Assembly: GCA_949357655.1 (NCBI GenBank)
Contig: CASHTG010000006.1
Span: 1-64,000, forward strand
Source of the DNA: Parascedosporium putredinis
Lineage: Eukaryota > Ascomycota > Sordariomycetes > Microascales > Microascaceae
Length of the DNA: 64,000 bases
Direction of reading: 5' to 3'
Shown: piece by piece, positions 45,233-57,011 of the stretch
Numbering within the stretch: the first letter of the stretch is position 1
Layout of the letters: every line of letters begins with the position of its first letter
Made by a program: the position numbers and the translations under genes
The notes under the pieces: generated by a model
What the model was told of the DNA's origin: nothing
The model's input: the letters and a program-made list of their open reading frames with translations, nothing else
Databases searched by the model: none

Positions 45233-46076
45233 CGTGATAGGGTAGGTGGTTCAAGTTGAAATTTGTTCTCGGAGGGTGGTTGTTTAGAAGATTCCTCAAC
45301 AGATACCTGCGGTGATGGTTACGTTTATAACCGCCGAGTAGGATGATCGCGGGTGAGTATCATTAATTATATGAGAGAAATTGCAAAAGGTGGTGTCATC
45401 AGCCACGCGGAGAATCGCGCCGAGAAGTCTAGGCTGAGTGAATTTGAGTCCGGCAGGGACCACTAACTTCGTTCAGCGTTTCTCGCCGGTCAGTATTTGG
45501 CCACAAGATCAACCATTCCAAGTTTGGGCTTCTATTGACCAGCTGCCCAATAAATTCCCCTCCTTCCACAGATAAGGGAGGCAATGAGTGCACAGTGGAA
45601 ACATACTTTTCGACCACACAGCTTCAGCTAGGTAGCTCGCGCTGACAAACCGGGAAATTTGTCGGCGAACTAATAAATTGCCGCACATTTAGGCATTTAT
45701 CTCTGGTTAACACCCTGTGATTCTAGTGGTATGGCGACAATTTCCTATTCGGGTAGAAATGGCCGCGACACATAGGTTCGTTTTGGCTGTGCAGCCGTTC
45801 GGCGAGCTTCATACACCCATGTTTTGGTCAAGGTGGGTGGCGAAGCTTCCGCCGAGGACCTGCTCATTATGGAAATCGTTTACCAAGTCTCACTAGTAGT
45901 TGAGTGGGAACAGCACAACATATATGACGGTATGAGCGGTTTTGATGAAGTGGGAAAGGCAGAGATGATAGCTCCCGTGGTCCGTATAAGTATACAATTT
46001 CTCGAAGGGCTCCTGCTATACTCTCTTGAAAAAGTGTAACCACCGACAAACTACTGGGAGATAATATACCATCGCT
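45233..46076. promoter_or_regulatory. Divergent promoter region, aldo/keto reductase / P450
   Basis: 844 bp between divergent genes. Short open stretches here overlap on both strands and show no family signature, so I read the segment as regulatory. No clear palindromic site was found. Confidence 0.45.
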
Positions 46077-47694
46077 ATGTTTACATATCTTGGTAAGACT
46101 AAATCTCGACGAGAACCGCAGTCATTATCTTTTCCGTTCAACTAACGTCGAGTAGCCATTATAGTCACCGGAGGCGCGCTGCTTGCGGTGATTGCCTCTC
46201 CGCTCATTCATTATGCTCTAGACCCAAAAGGCCTCCGCCGGTACCCTATGCCGTCTGTTGCTGCCTTAACACCGTTATGGCAGATGTACTATAATTGGCG
46301 TGGGGATAAATTTATCGCGGTCGACAAGGCACATAAACGACTTGGGTCTGTGGTCCGCCTCGGCTCAAACCACGTCTCTTTCTCGTCTCCACAAGCATTC
46401 AAGGACATCTACGGGCATGGGACTTCTGTTCGAAAGGACACTTTCTATGATAATCAAGCGTCAGGGAACCCGAACATGGCTGACGCCACAGACAAAGACG
46501 TGCATAGACAAAAGAGGCGAAACCTAGCGCATGTGTTCTCGCCGGCAAAGATTACGGAGATGGAGCCGAGAGTAATGCAGGTCGTGCGCAAACTGGTCGC
46601 TGCGCTCGAGCTCAAGTCTCGTGGCTTGCAAATATCAGACACGGACCGGTTTCCGGCCAAAGACGGAATCTTCGATGTTCGACCATGGCTTAACATGTTT
46701 TCATACGATGCTATCACGAACGTATTCTGGTCCCAGACCTACGGGTTCCTGGATCGAGGGAATGATGATTGTTTTGCTGAACGGGATGATGGCACTATGC
46801 TTACCGTCAATGCTATGCATACCTTCCATACTGGGGCGGCGCATAGTGTTCTAATTGGTCATCTACCTCCATTTTGGTACGATTTAATCCGCAACAAAAT
46901 ACTAGGCTGGACGACTAATACAAAATGTGGCAACACGTTCACGGATATGGCCCGATATCTGGCTCATCAACGCCTCAGGAGCCCCCACTAGAGCCAGACC
47001 TGTTCTCCAACTTGCCTACGGCTGCCACTGAAAAGAGAAGTGTTCCTATGTCTGACGAAGAAATAATTGCTGAAAGTGCCGTTATGCTTAATGCTGGCAA
47101 TGATACTACACAAACGTCTCTCACAAATATTATGTATTATCTTGCGCGGTACCGGGACATCCAGGATAAGCTCCGGAACATTCTCCTTCAAAGCCTAGAA
47201 CCCGACAACATCCCCGCTGCACCTTACGAGGTCTTACGCCATATTCCATACTTGCGCGCCGTCATCGACGAATCGTTTCGTATGCAAGCACCGCTAGAAC
47301 CGGCTTGCCTCGGCTGACGACGAAGGCAAGTATGATTGACGGCGAGCTTATCCCGGCTGGGGTAACGGTATCAGCACAAACTTGGAGCTTACAGCGCCGG
47401 GACGATCTATTTCACCGTGCCTCAGAATGGATCCCAGATCGCTGGCTTCCAACCAACGCGGAAATAAGCGATCAAGAACGCCAAAACTTGAAGGAATTCG
47501 TGCTCCCGTTCAGCCTGGGGCCGAGGGCGTGTATTGGAAGGAACTTGGCTTATATGGAGCTTAGTATATGTATTGCCGCCCTTGTGATGGCGTTTCGGTG
47601 GGATTTGGTTGATAAGGATCAAACCTTGCGACATCATGAGAGGTTTAATTGCAATCCTGTAGAGCTACCTATTCGGGCAACATACTTACTTTAA
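46077..47694 (+). CDS. Cytochrome P450 monooxygenase
   Basis: A membrane-anchored heme-thiolate monooxygenase of 518 residues. The first exon is only 16 nt (46077-46092), followed by a 63-bp intron (46093-46155, ACTAAC branch). The N-terminal anchor is IIVTGGALLAVIASPLIHYA. Hallmarks are the I-helix AGNDTTQ, the K-helix ESFR, the PERF-like region ASEWIPDRWLP, and the heme motif FSLGPRACIGRNLAYMEL with the Cys ligand. Single-base losses at the C run 46982-46986 and at 47298-47299 break the frame; with them the CDS is 519 codons. It lies divergent from an aldo/keto reductase and convergent with a regulator gene, consistent with a specialised oxidation pathway. The substrate is unknown. Confidence 0.9.
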
Positions 47695-47807
47695 GTCTCC
47701 TAGGTGGTGCTTGAGATAGTCTATAGCTCATTATGAAGTCAGGGAGAGACATAGCTTCTATTGGCTAGATACAGTTACCGTTTTGAGTATTGAAATTCGG
47801 AAAGTCC

Positions 47808-49258
47808 TCAAGTTGTTTCCATCTTGTCCTGAACCCATGAGCTACTTTGACCACTCCATATCCTCCAAAGCCTGTCGCAGCATGTCTGATTAGGCCATCC
47901 AGTTCTCTCCATGAAATTTTGTAGGAACTCCACAAGCCCAGTTTGTTCCTCATATCGTGAAAAGAATTGTCCGCACCAAGAGACTAGATGGGTTCCGTTG
48001 ATTGATACTCCTGCGTGTTGACTTGAGAATGTGATAGCGCATAGGCGGCGACACTGCGATAGGACTTTGGCCTGATAAAACGTCGCTTGTTAGGTGACTG
48101 CGAAACATGCGTGACAGAGTATACTTACCTCCATATATCGCGTAATTTCAATGATACTCATGTCTTCAGGTTTCTGATATAGTTCGACAAGAACTTTGGC
48201 GGCATAATAATACTGCCATGCGACCGCTGAGCCGTTGCTTGACAGTCAGTATCCTACCACATCCGAAAAGAAAGGCGTCAAAGAAATGGGAGACCCTGTT
48301 ACGTACCATGCCATGGACTTACATAGTTGATAGTAGGGAAAGTGTCGTTCTGGGGTTGAAACTCACTCCATGGCCGAAAGCTCTCCGGTACGCTCGCCTC
48401 CCAGACTTCCAAAAGCCTCTTCAATTCTGCGAGCATTGCGTGCCTTAGTGGTGGTTTCAGGGAGGGATCCCAGCAAGCGGAACATGTCCTAGCTAAGAGA
48501 GTTGTCACACGATTCGTCCAAACAGCATCAGCAGCTTGGGTAGTCTCGGCACGGAGCTCGACCAGGGTTGTGTCGAATTTACAGGGTTCTTCATTTAAAA
48601 AGGCCGCTCGTATTGCTTGACGCATATATAACCAAAAGGCTGCGGCGCCTAAAGAAGGCTGCTCCTCTGTTATGGGCTTGGTGAGAAGGAGCGAAGATGC
48701 GCCGACGAGATGGCAGCGTGCATCATCCTTCACCTCGGAGAATTGTTCCGCCATACGTAGGATGACAACCGTAGCCACCAACATGTCCTGTTGCTCTTGA
48801 GAGTGTGCGGTTGCGGTTGATAAGTGGGGTATTAAAGCGGAAATAGCGGAATCTTCATACACGTCACCCCGTGCCTTTTCGAGTTCACCCCTTATAGTAA
48901 GAACGCGTGAAGCACAGGTTAAACACGCGTAGTAGAGAGCTGTGTTTTGCAACGCTATCCGGGGAACACTCTCACTGAAAAACCTACTGGGTGACACGAT
49001 GTCAAGCTGGGTCGGGGTTATTTAGCAACGTCTTCACAGTGCCATAGGACTTAGAGCAGCCTCACCCAGTATCCTACGGCTGTTATATAGAACCCAAAAC
49101 TTCAGCATCGATCCTGTCCGAGATAATGCGGCGCGGGTTCGATGAAGCATTCTGGATTGCGAGTGCTGGTGGTGTAGAGACGGGGACCCCGATGCAAGGG
49201 TACCTAGGTTCGGGATATCGTCCCAGCGGGGATTCATCGCTGATTCGAGATGAGGCAT
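47808..49258 (-). CDS. Fungal transcription factor (Fungal_trans_2 type), N-terminus unresolved
   Basis: The main exon reads SPSRFFSESVPRIALQNTAL, ALYYACLTCASRVLT, a central helical region (WEASVPESFRPWSEFQ), then after an intron VAWQYYYAAKVLVELYQKPE, and after a second intron CRRLCAITFSSQ...GWPNQTCCDRLWRIW. This order matches the regulatory domain of binuclear-cluster transcription factors of the Fungal_trans_2 type. The 5' end is unclear: an intron ending ACCCAG before LDIVSP seems likely, and upstream frames are broken. I see no Zn2Cys6 cluster, so the start coordinate is provisional. It faces the P450 gene tail to tail and may control that block. Confidence 0.65.
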
Positions 49259-50756
49259 TGGCCTGGTCCTCTATGGTGTGGATAGTAGAAGAGGCGGAAA
49301 ATAATTGGGGCGAAACGGCTTGGTGGGGATAGGTGTGGGTGAAACACGCGACCGAAGGTCTCTAGACTGTGGTGGAGGGGACGCATTGAGACAAGCTATG
49401 TATAAGGGAATCAAAGGGATCAGCTTAGATGTTAGATGTTAACTAGTCGCCCGGTCTTGAGACCTAGTTCGATCCATAGACGAGAGTCTAATTCTCCCGG
49501 GGGCTTTACGAGTTTGTAGAGGGTAATTGCTGCTTGGGACAGCCTGATTTGCCTTAGACACAGGCCTTGGGCCTTCTTGTGGAGTTTCTGCATCCGCCTC
49601 GATAGACAGGATGCTGTGTCTGAATTTCAGTGCGGATGGCTCGTATTCGCAGATTGTGGGGTATCGGGACCTTCGACAACTCGAACATGTTGGCTTGACT
49701 CGGTCGCCTAGGCAGCATAATTCCCGATGGTCAGTATTGGAAAATTACTTCTCCGGTAGTCGGGACTTACACCGCAAATGCCGCTCGCGGCAAGGCGTGC
49801 TGGGTCGGCAGAGGAAAGAATCAGCCAGCCGAGCACAGGGTCACATTCGATGAATAAGCCCCGGGACCAACTTACCATCCGGGTTTCCTTGCCCTTTTCG
49901 TGGCGATTGTCGGATCAGCCATAGCTTCCCTACGATGAACGGAAACTGGAGTGTGGGGTGCCGTGACGAGGGGTTAGCTGAGCTGCAAAATGCGGGATAT
50001 GGGCTAAGAGAAATGAACGGATTCCTAGAAGGTTAAGAACTCGGCGAGCGCAGACACTGTTTGATGATTTATTTCTAGTCCTAGGAGAATAGAGGTGTAA
50101 TATAGGGGTCGACGAAAACCTGGATTCCTTTCGATTACTCCGCACTTCTATGATTTTGATCAGGTTTCGGTAAGAAACATCCTTTAGACAGCTCCACTTC
50201 AGACTAGCGTCGGGCTCGATCAGGCTTAGATTCCTCCTTAATTCATGAGATGACTGGACACACCTTGTCGCAGACAATTCTGGAGTACATTAGGAAGAGA
50301 AAGAATGTTTTGCGGGGAAACTGTCACGCGGGGAACCCGCGAGCTTTACTCTATGACAGTCCTTAGTGATCTAGCGATTTGAATCGGGCACCAGAGTTCT
50401 CCAAGTGATCTAGGGTTTGCGGAGGTTTTCCAAGGGGCCAAGCCAGGGAGTACCCACTAACCTCGATCTGGTAATTCTCGGCGAGAACTAGGGGTTTTCG
50501 CCTCCATTTCGCTCGCCTTCCCCGCATCGCCCCCGCATAAGGGGGCTGGTCACGCTCGGGGACGTCTGTGCTGAAGATGTGGTGGTGCGAGTGAATGTCG
50601 ACCAGAAAGAAACAAAATAGCCTCGCTGCTCATACACATGTATAAATATTTCCTCAAGATCGTCGTTTATCATGTTGAGGGTATCAACGATCCCGCACGA
50701 GTGGATCTCCTATCACCTTTATCTCCTACCATTCTTGTGTTTTGATACCCTACACT
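49259..50756. other. 1.5-kb intergenic region between divergent genes
   Basis: Contains the promoters of the regulator and the sugar porter. Several open stretches of balanced composition occur on both strands, but none has a recognisable family or start context. If the regulator has an upstream DNA-binding exon it would lie here, but I did not find its Cys pattern. Confidence 0.45.
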
Positions 50757-52807
50757 ATGTCCGAGAAGCTGAATAGCGAGCTTGTCGAGTCGGCTTCCGA
50801 TCACGGATCGCCCCCAGACCTTCGGCGTTAAGTTCAAGTCTTCCTAGTGTTGATCTAAATGCGCCTCGCGTGCGATACGCCTTTGGTGCCCAAGGCAAAA
50901 CATTGATGCGAACCATATCGGCATGCGGTGCCATCGGGTTCTTATTATTTGGCTATGATCAAGGTGTCCTAGGTGTAAGTATAGATGTTCAGCTAATAGT
51001 TTCCCTTGACGCTGGGGTGCTAACTTGTTTATTAGGGTATCAATACTTCCCAAGACTTTTGGACCAAATGGACAATCCTTCTAATAGCATGCTCGGAACC
51101 ATCAATGCAATCTATGAGTAAGAGGCAGTATCTTCTTCCGTAAATTCTATCTCAAATCTGATAACCGTTACCGTCGAGCAGAATTGGCTGTTTTGTTGGC
51201 GCCATCAATGTCTTCTTGGTTGGCGAGAAGATTGGTCGACGTAAATGTCTTTTCATCGGGGCCATTCTCATGGCCATAGGTGCTATCATCCAGGCTACAG
51301 CTTTCCACGTTCCACAGATGATCGTTGGTCGGATCGTTTGGTGAGTCAGGCTTCCGATACCTAGAACAAAACAGGAACTTGTCTAACGGTTTGTATGTAG
51401 TGGCTGGGGCAACGGGTTTAACACCGCAACTACACCGCTATGGGTGAGCGAGCTGAGCCCTGCTAAGTCTCGAGGTCGAATGGTTGCTGCAGAGGGAAGC
51501 TTGATCGCATTTGGCATCGTCATCGCTTGCTACTTCAATATTGGCATGTATTATGCTAATGGGCCTGTGGTATGGAGAACGCCCATTGCAGCCCAGCTTA
51601 TCTTCATCATCGCCCAGGTTGCTCTGGTCATGGTTCTACCCGAATCACCCCGATGGCTTTCTAAACGTGAGTAAAGAATCTTGAAACCCTTTAGGATGAT
51701 AATGCCAATCAATGTCAAGTATCGTGTATTGACACTATTGGACAGATGGGCGCCATCATGAGGCGATTGATATCCTAGCACAGTTGAAGGGCCCCAATAC
51801 TCCTATAAATGACGTTGCGGTACTTAAGAAGAAGGCGGAGATTGATCAGGTCTTGTCCGTTGAGCAGGCTGATGGTCCGATGAGAGTGAAAGAATATATA
51901 AGCAGCGGCCCTCTGAAAATTCGTCGCCGGTATATACTCGCTATTGGTAAGTGAGCCTAGCAACATTTATGATGAAGCTAACACTAGGTATCTAGGCATC
52001 CAGGTCATGCAACAGCTTAGTGGAATCAACCTCCTGGTAAGCTTAATAGCCCTTAGAATGGAGGAGCTATTGGAAAGAATTCTAATAAAACTATTCAGGT
52101 TTACTACTTTCCGCATATTCTGACATCCGATCTTGGTCAAAGTCACGAAACAGCGCTCCAGCTGGCGGCTGGCCTTGCTGTCACGTACTGGGTCTTCAGT
52201 CTGATTCCTTGGTTCTGGCTTGATAGGATTAGCCGTCGCGTGCCGCTAATTGGAGGAGCCTTTGTTTGCGCGTTTTGTTTCTTGATTGTAGGTGCCGACT
52301 CATTAGCTGTTCCTAGCCTAGGACTAACAATATCATCTACTAGGCTGCGATCCTCCAGAGCAACCCCACTGACTCACGAGTTAAAGCCTCACTTGCCTTC
52401 TTCTTCCTGTTTGAAGCTGTCTTCGCCATTGGCTGGCTCCCTGTGCCATGGCTGTATCCTGCAGAGATCATGCCCTTGCGCCATCGAACTCAGAGCGCAG
52501 CAATTGCGACTGCTGCAGATTGGATCTTCAACTACATGATTGTGCAGATCACGCCAATCATGATTGGTGACATTCGATGGAAGTCATATCTCGTGTTTTT
52601 GCGCTGAACTTCTGCCACGGTATAATCGTGTTCCTGTTCTACCCGGAAACTTCTGGCCGATCGCTGGAAGAGATGGACTCTATGTTCCTTGGCGATAACG
52701 ACAAGGTGTTCGTCGTTAATAAGAAGGGCAAGCTACGACCGGGGTTTAGGGGGCGGTATGACGGCAGAGATGAATATGAGAACGCTGATGTAGAGCAGGT
52801 GAGCTGA
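50757..52807 (+). CDS. Sugar porter (MFS, hexose/polyol transporter type)
   Basis: A 12-segment sugar-porter-family transporter of roughly 520 residues, in about eight exons with short introns. Signatures are CGAIGFLLFGYDQGVLGGIN, IGCFVGAINVFLVGEKIGRR, VCGWGNGFNTATTPLWVSEL, LPESPRWL, IQVMQQLSGINLLVYYFPH and PAEIMPLRHRTQSAA, with the C-terminal FYPETSGRSLEEMD. Single-base losses are seen at the C run 50811-50815, the A run 51065-51067 and the T run 52596-52600. The conserved GRR, PESPRWL and PETSGRSLEE motifs all fall in frame once they are corrected. The GYDQGV start resembles glycerol/proton and hexose porters. The transported sugar cannot be told. A channel gene of the aquaporin family follows in the same direction. 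Confidence 0.88.
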
Positions 52808-53129
52808 ATGGTGCCAGGATCTGTTGACGTGGGACGCTTGAAAGCTGAGCGAACCGATCATAATCAGGTTGTTGTCTGTAATAGTCGTTAACTTTATAAA
52901 TTAGTTGCTGTTGCTCTCTCTAATATGTGATAAGCTAATGCAGCCCGCATTTCGGGACCTAACCTCGTTAAAAATCCCCTATCTTTACCGTTTCGTATAT
53001 AATTGGTATTGCGGCCGGTTGTAACCTCGACATTTCGAATCGTAAAGCTTTCAGTGGGAATCAACTATTTCCAACACCCCTGTCCAACGGGGCAAGACGA
53101 TCACCGAATCTAGTCCGCGACGCCATAGT

Positions 53130-54372
53130 ATGATCGCCGTACAATCTAATAGAGCCCGTTCTGTATACAAGTGTCACTGGGGATCTCGATTGAAAGATTG
53201 AGATCGTTCCCAATCGGCCAAGAATCTACAATAGACCCGAGAAATGCGTCATCTGACAAGACAAACAATCTTCCGACAATTGCCGAATTTGAAGGCTCAT
53301 TTGCGCCGAATGCTAGGCCTCGGAAACCTCTATCATGTGTGTGGTATAGAAATCGAGAATACTTGACAGCGGGTTGGCTGGAAACCAATGTCTGGAAAGC
53401 TGCGGTGAGGTTGGGACAATACATCGTCTTCTTGAGTTAAGGACTAACATTATTCTTACTATAGCTAGTAGAGTCGATTGGAACCTGCTGCTTAGTATAT
53501 ACATCTAGAGTGATTACGGTAACTTTGATAGGCTATAATACTGTTCAACTCGGGGCCTACATTGGTATTTCTAATACCGTCCTCCTATCAGCCTTCATTT
53601 ACGCTACCGTTGCAACAACAGGTGGCCACCTTAACCCTACTATCACTTTTTCAGCTATAATAGCAGGCATCTGTCCAGTCTCAAGAGGTATTTATATGTT
53701 CTTGAAAAGGCTTCCCAGTTTCTCTATATGGGTACTGAGTGTATAATATCAGGGGTTCTATATCTCTGCGGGCAACTTCTAGGCTCTTCCCTGGCCGGAG
53801 GACTACTGATGGGGATATTCGGGAAACAACGTGCCGTTGAGTAAGTGAAGACTCCACCAATCAAACCCTAGTGTCGCCGGAATTTTGTTCCTCAATGTTT
53901 ATTGGAACTAGCGTTCAAGGCGGGGGCTGCTTCTACGACTCCCAAGACCTTTCAGCCGGCCAAGTCTTCCTTAACGAGCTCGTCGCCAGTTTTGTTCTTC
54001 TATTCCTAAGTTACGGCGTGGGTCTTGATCCGCGTCAAGCACTCCTGTTTGGCCCGCGACTCGGACCATTTCTTGTAGCACTGTCACTAGGCCTAATCTC
54101 TTTCGCGACCAGCGGTATTGCTCCTGGATATGCGGGGCTCGGATGAATCCTGCAAGATGCTTTGCGTTTGGCATTGCTCGAGGAAACTTGAAAGGTTGGT
54201 AACCTGAAGCCTCTGCTACTTAGCGCTTGATATTAACTATACTTTACTAGATCAGTGGATCTGGTGGTTTGGCCCAGCAGCTGCCGGTATCTTACAATCA
54301 CTTGTCTACAACGGGATTCCACCCCAGGCCCGTCATCTCTCAACGAAATCGATACCCGGTACACAAGCTTGA
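53130..54372 (+). CDS. Aquaporin / aquaglyceroporin-like MIP channel
   Basis: A major-intrinsic-protein channel in about five exons. The first pore loop reads GGHLNPTITFS, so the first NPA box is NPT. The second reads ARMNPARCFAFGIA (canonical NPA with the Arg filter residue). Membrane segments include LGAYIGISNTVLLSAFIYAT, LYLCGQLLGSSLAGGLLMGI, LNELVASFVLLFLSYGVGLD and WWFGPAAAGILQSLVYNG. Single-base losses are inferred at the G runs near 53180 and 54134-54137. The second is required to read the NPA box. The start at 53130 gives MIAVQSNRARSV and depends on the first correction. The protein may pass water, glycerol or small solutes. It lies 320 bp behind the sugar porter. Confidence 0.83.
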
Positions 54373-55004
54373 AGCTAGAGGAAGAGGGACGAGGTCCATA
54401 GGCGAAAGTATAGCAGTTGATAGATAAGTCTTGAAGCTTATATAGTTAGGACACCCATAGATAACGCATACAGACAAGAAGAAGTAACAACCCGGATTTA
54501 GACGTAAACACCTAGGTGTATAGCATAGGTGCCCACTCGTTATTTGAAGTCAAGCCCACGCCAACTTGGGCAAACTTTAACATCTCTCTTTAACCCTACG
54601 GCTTACTAGAGTTATTGACTCCCGCTGATAGTGATGCAGCCTTAGCGTGACCTCCCGTGAACCATGCTCCTCTACCACCTTCGCCTCCTCGATCTAGGAG
54701 CGTAAAATCACCCTGTTCGACAGAATTTCAAAGATACATAGATATATGCAAGGGCTGAAATACGCACGATGTCCTATCTGAGATATCTATCTACTACGGC
54801 GTCGACCTACGCGAACCTGCAGATCATTGCTCACCCGCCACGGTATGCGTTGGCTCGGCAATACTAGGGATCCCAATCAACATTAATATAGAAACACCCG
54901 CTACCTGATCACCAACCAGACACAGGTATCCACAGTGCTAAAGCGAACCTAAACCTTTATCTCAAGTCCTAAATACACACCTCCGACAGACGCGCGCCAG
55001 AGAT
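54373..55004. other. Convergent intergenic spacer
   Basis: 632 bp between the convergent aquaporin and monooxygenase genes. No coding sequence is supported. Confidence 0.5.
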
Positions 55005-56428
55005 CTACCAGATAATTAGCCCCCGTGACCAAATACCGACTCCCGCTTTAGGAAACACCTCGGAAGAATTCCGTAGATACGTCGACGTTAGCTCGAGGAG
55101 CTTAGTTGACTTCATTCCTGGATTCTGTACCGTGGGTACTACGGCCTTGATTCCCTTCGAGTTCATACTTTTCCAGAGCCTTGTAAGATATGTTGCGGTA
55201 GCTTCAGCACCTAGAGTCCACGAGGCATTAACATACCCGATAACAAAAGCCATGTTAGGCACGTCTTGCATCATGCAACCCCTCAGGACGAACTTGGTTG
55301 CCGGGTCTACCTCGACACCATCCACCGATATGCGTATATGACCCGCAAAGTGTAGCTTTAGGCCGGTTGCCGTAATGATAGCATCTGGCTTTAGCGTTTT
55401 GCCAGATTTTAGAACGATTTCGGTTTCTGTAATGTCATGTACGGAATCGGTGATGACCTGTGCCTTTCCGGACCTCATGGCGCGGAAAAAGTCACCATCT
55501 GGCGAGGCGCAGAGGCGCTGCTCCCAAGGGTTGTAGGTAGGTGTGAAATGTGGATCGACCGCGACAGACTTGGGTAGTTGGCGTGATGAAGCCTTCAGCA
55601 GGGCCCGCCGAGCGGCGTTGGGGAAGTATGTACAGAAGTAAAGAGAAAGTACCCGCGGAGGATGAAGGTGGTTCGGACGATTCGTGAAGCAACACCCTTC
55701 GGCAAAATTCCGTAGAGGATATGGCCAAACAAATCCCGACTATTCGGCAGTGCGGCGATATATGTCGGGCTGCGTTGTAGCATAGTGACACGCCTTGCAT
55801 CTTTGGCCATGCTGGGTACAATAGTTATAGCAGTAGCGCCGCTTCCAATCACAACTACCTCCTTATTCGTGTAGGAATAGTCCTTGGGCCAAAACTGGGG
55901 ATGAATGACCTGGCCCCCAAAGTTCTCTATACCCGGGATGACTGCTGATAGCGGCTGCTCATAGTCGTAGTAGCCGGTGCCTAAGACAACGTAGCGGGCG
56001 CCGATCGTCTTCTTTTCTTGTCCATTGATAACAACATCAAGTGTCCACATGGATAAAGGAGAAGACCAATCTGCAGCAGTGACTCTGTGATTGAACCTAA
56101 AGTGCTGGTCAACACCAGCCTTGGACGCCGAGTCGCTCATATAGGATACAATCTCCCTTGCGGAGGCGAGTGCCTTATCTCCTTGCCATGGGTTCCAAGA
56201 GAAGCCAAACGTATTGATATCGGAGTCTGACCGGATTCCTGGGTATTGAAATAGGGCCCATGTTCCGCCGAGACTCTCGCGACCCTCAAGTATAGCGTAT
56301 GTGGCACCTTTAGGACCTCGGTTCTGCAAATAATACGCTGTGTTGATACCCGAGATCCCCGCTCCGATGATGACGAAGTCTAAAACCTCGGTAGGAACCG
56401 TGTTTCTGGCGGTTGATGCGATATGCAT
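55005..56428 (-). CDS. Flavin-dependent Baeyer-Villiger monooxygenase
   Basis: A 474-residue FAD/NADPH monooxygenase in one exon. The FAD Rossmann motif is FVIIGAGISGINTAYYL. The Baeyer-Villiger fingerprint FGGQVIHPQFWPKDY (FxGxxxHxxxWP) lies at about residues 170-185, followed by the NADPH motif VVVIGSGATAIT and the ATG motif ITATGLKL. One base is missing in the C run at 55652-55654 (a G run on the coding strand); with it the CDS is exactly 475 codons. These enzymes insert an oxygen next to a ketone, giving an ester or lactone. The divergent esterase and the nearby short-chain dehydrogenase are the expected partners for ketone degradation. Confidence 0.92.
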
Positions 56429-57011
56429 AGCGGAATAGTCTAGGATTCGAATAAGACTAAAAAGAGTTGGTGGGTTGAAGTGTTGATATGTTAGGTGTGT
56501 ATAGCTTCTCGTAAAGTCGATCCCTTCCGCACAAGAGGCTACCTCCTGTTTATATAAATGTATGAACCGCCTTAAGCTATGATTGTCCCCCTTTACAGAG
56601 TGCTAGCTTGCGAATTCGCCTCGGCCATTCGATCAGCGCTGAGGAAAGGGCCATCCACATCCCACTAGTGTACTAGGTGCGACTAATGTGGGGTTGTCCC
56701 GATTTGGAAAGAAGTCTCCGTGGACTGAAGAAAAGCGAGCTCAACATGTACTGGGAACGGGGTGACGGGATAGTGTGAAATCCGGCGGGCTGAGCTCTCA
56801 TTGATTGGTTGTCCACTCGAGATGACCGGAGCTCCTGATCAAATTCCAAGTGCGAGCAGACAGAGATGTTCATAGACCGTGCTATTAAAAGAGGGTATAG
56901 CCCATTCCGCCGTTCGGAATTCCTCTTCTTTCCGATCACCCTTTTCTCTCATTCCACTACGAAAACTTCTACGAGCGTTTTCCCCATCGTTAATACGCAG
57001 ACAGGGGCATC
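56429..57011. promoter_or_regulatory. Divergent promoter, monooxygenase / esterase
   Basis: These 583 bp separate the two divergent catabolic genes. No coding frame is supported. A perfect 6-bp palindrome at 56904-56920 is a candidate binding site for the Zn2Cys6 regulator encoded downstream. Confidence 0.6.
56904..56920. promoter_or_regulatory. Palindrome ATTCCG-N5-CGGAAT, candidate zinc-cluster site
   Basis: A perfect 6-bp inverted repeat with a 5-bp spacer, giving everted CCG...CGG half-sites. It lies about 90 bp upstream of the esterase start and about 480 bp upstream of the monooxygenase start. Binuclear zinc-cluster proteins bind paired CGG triplets, and such a regulator is encoded 1.5 kb away. 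Confidence 0.4.

Noticed and set aside
45824..46039. Short forward frame upstream of the P450
   Set aside because: It has no recognisable motif, an opposite-strand frame of equal length overlaps it, and it lies in the divergent promoter region.
36826..49258. Classical secondary-metabolite cluster
   Set aside because: Tailoring-type enzymes are present (P450, reductase, flavoprotein, hydrolase) but no polyketide synthase, peptide synthetase, terpene cyclase or prenyltransferase is found in the window.
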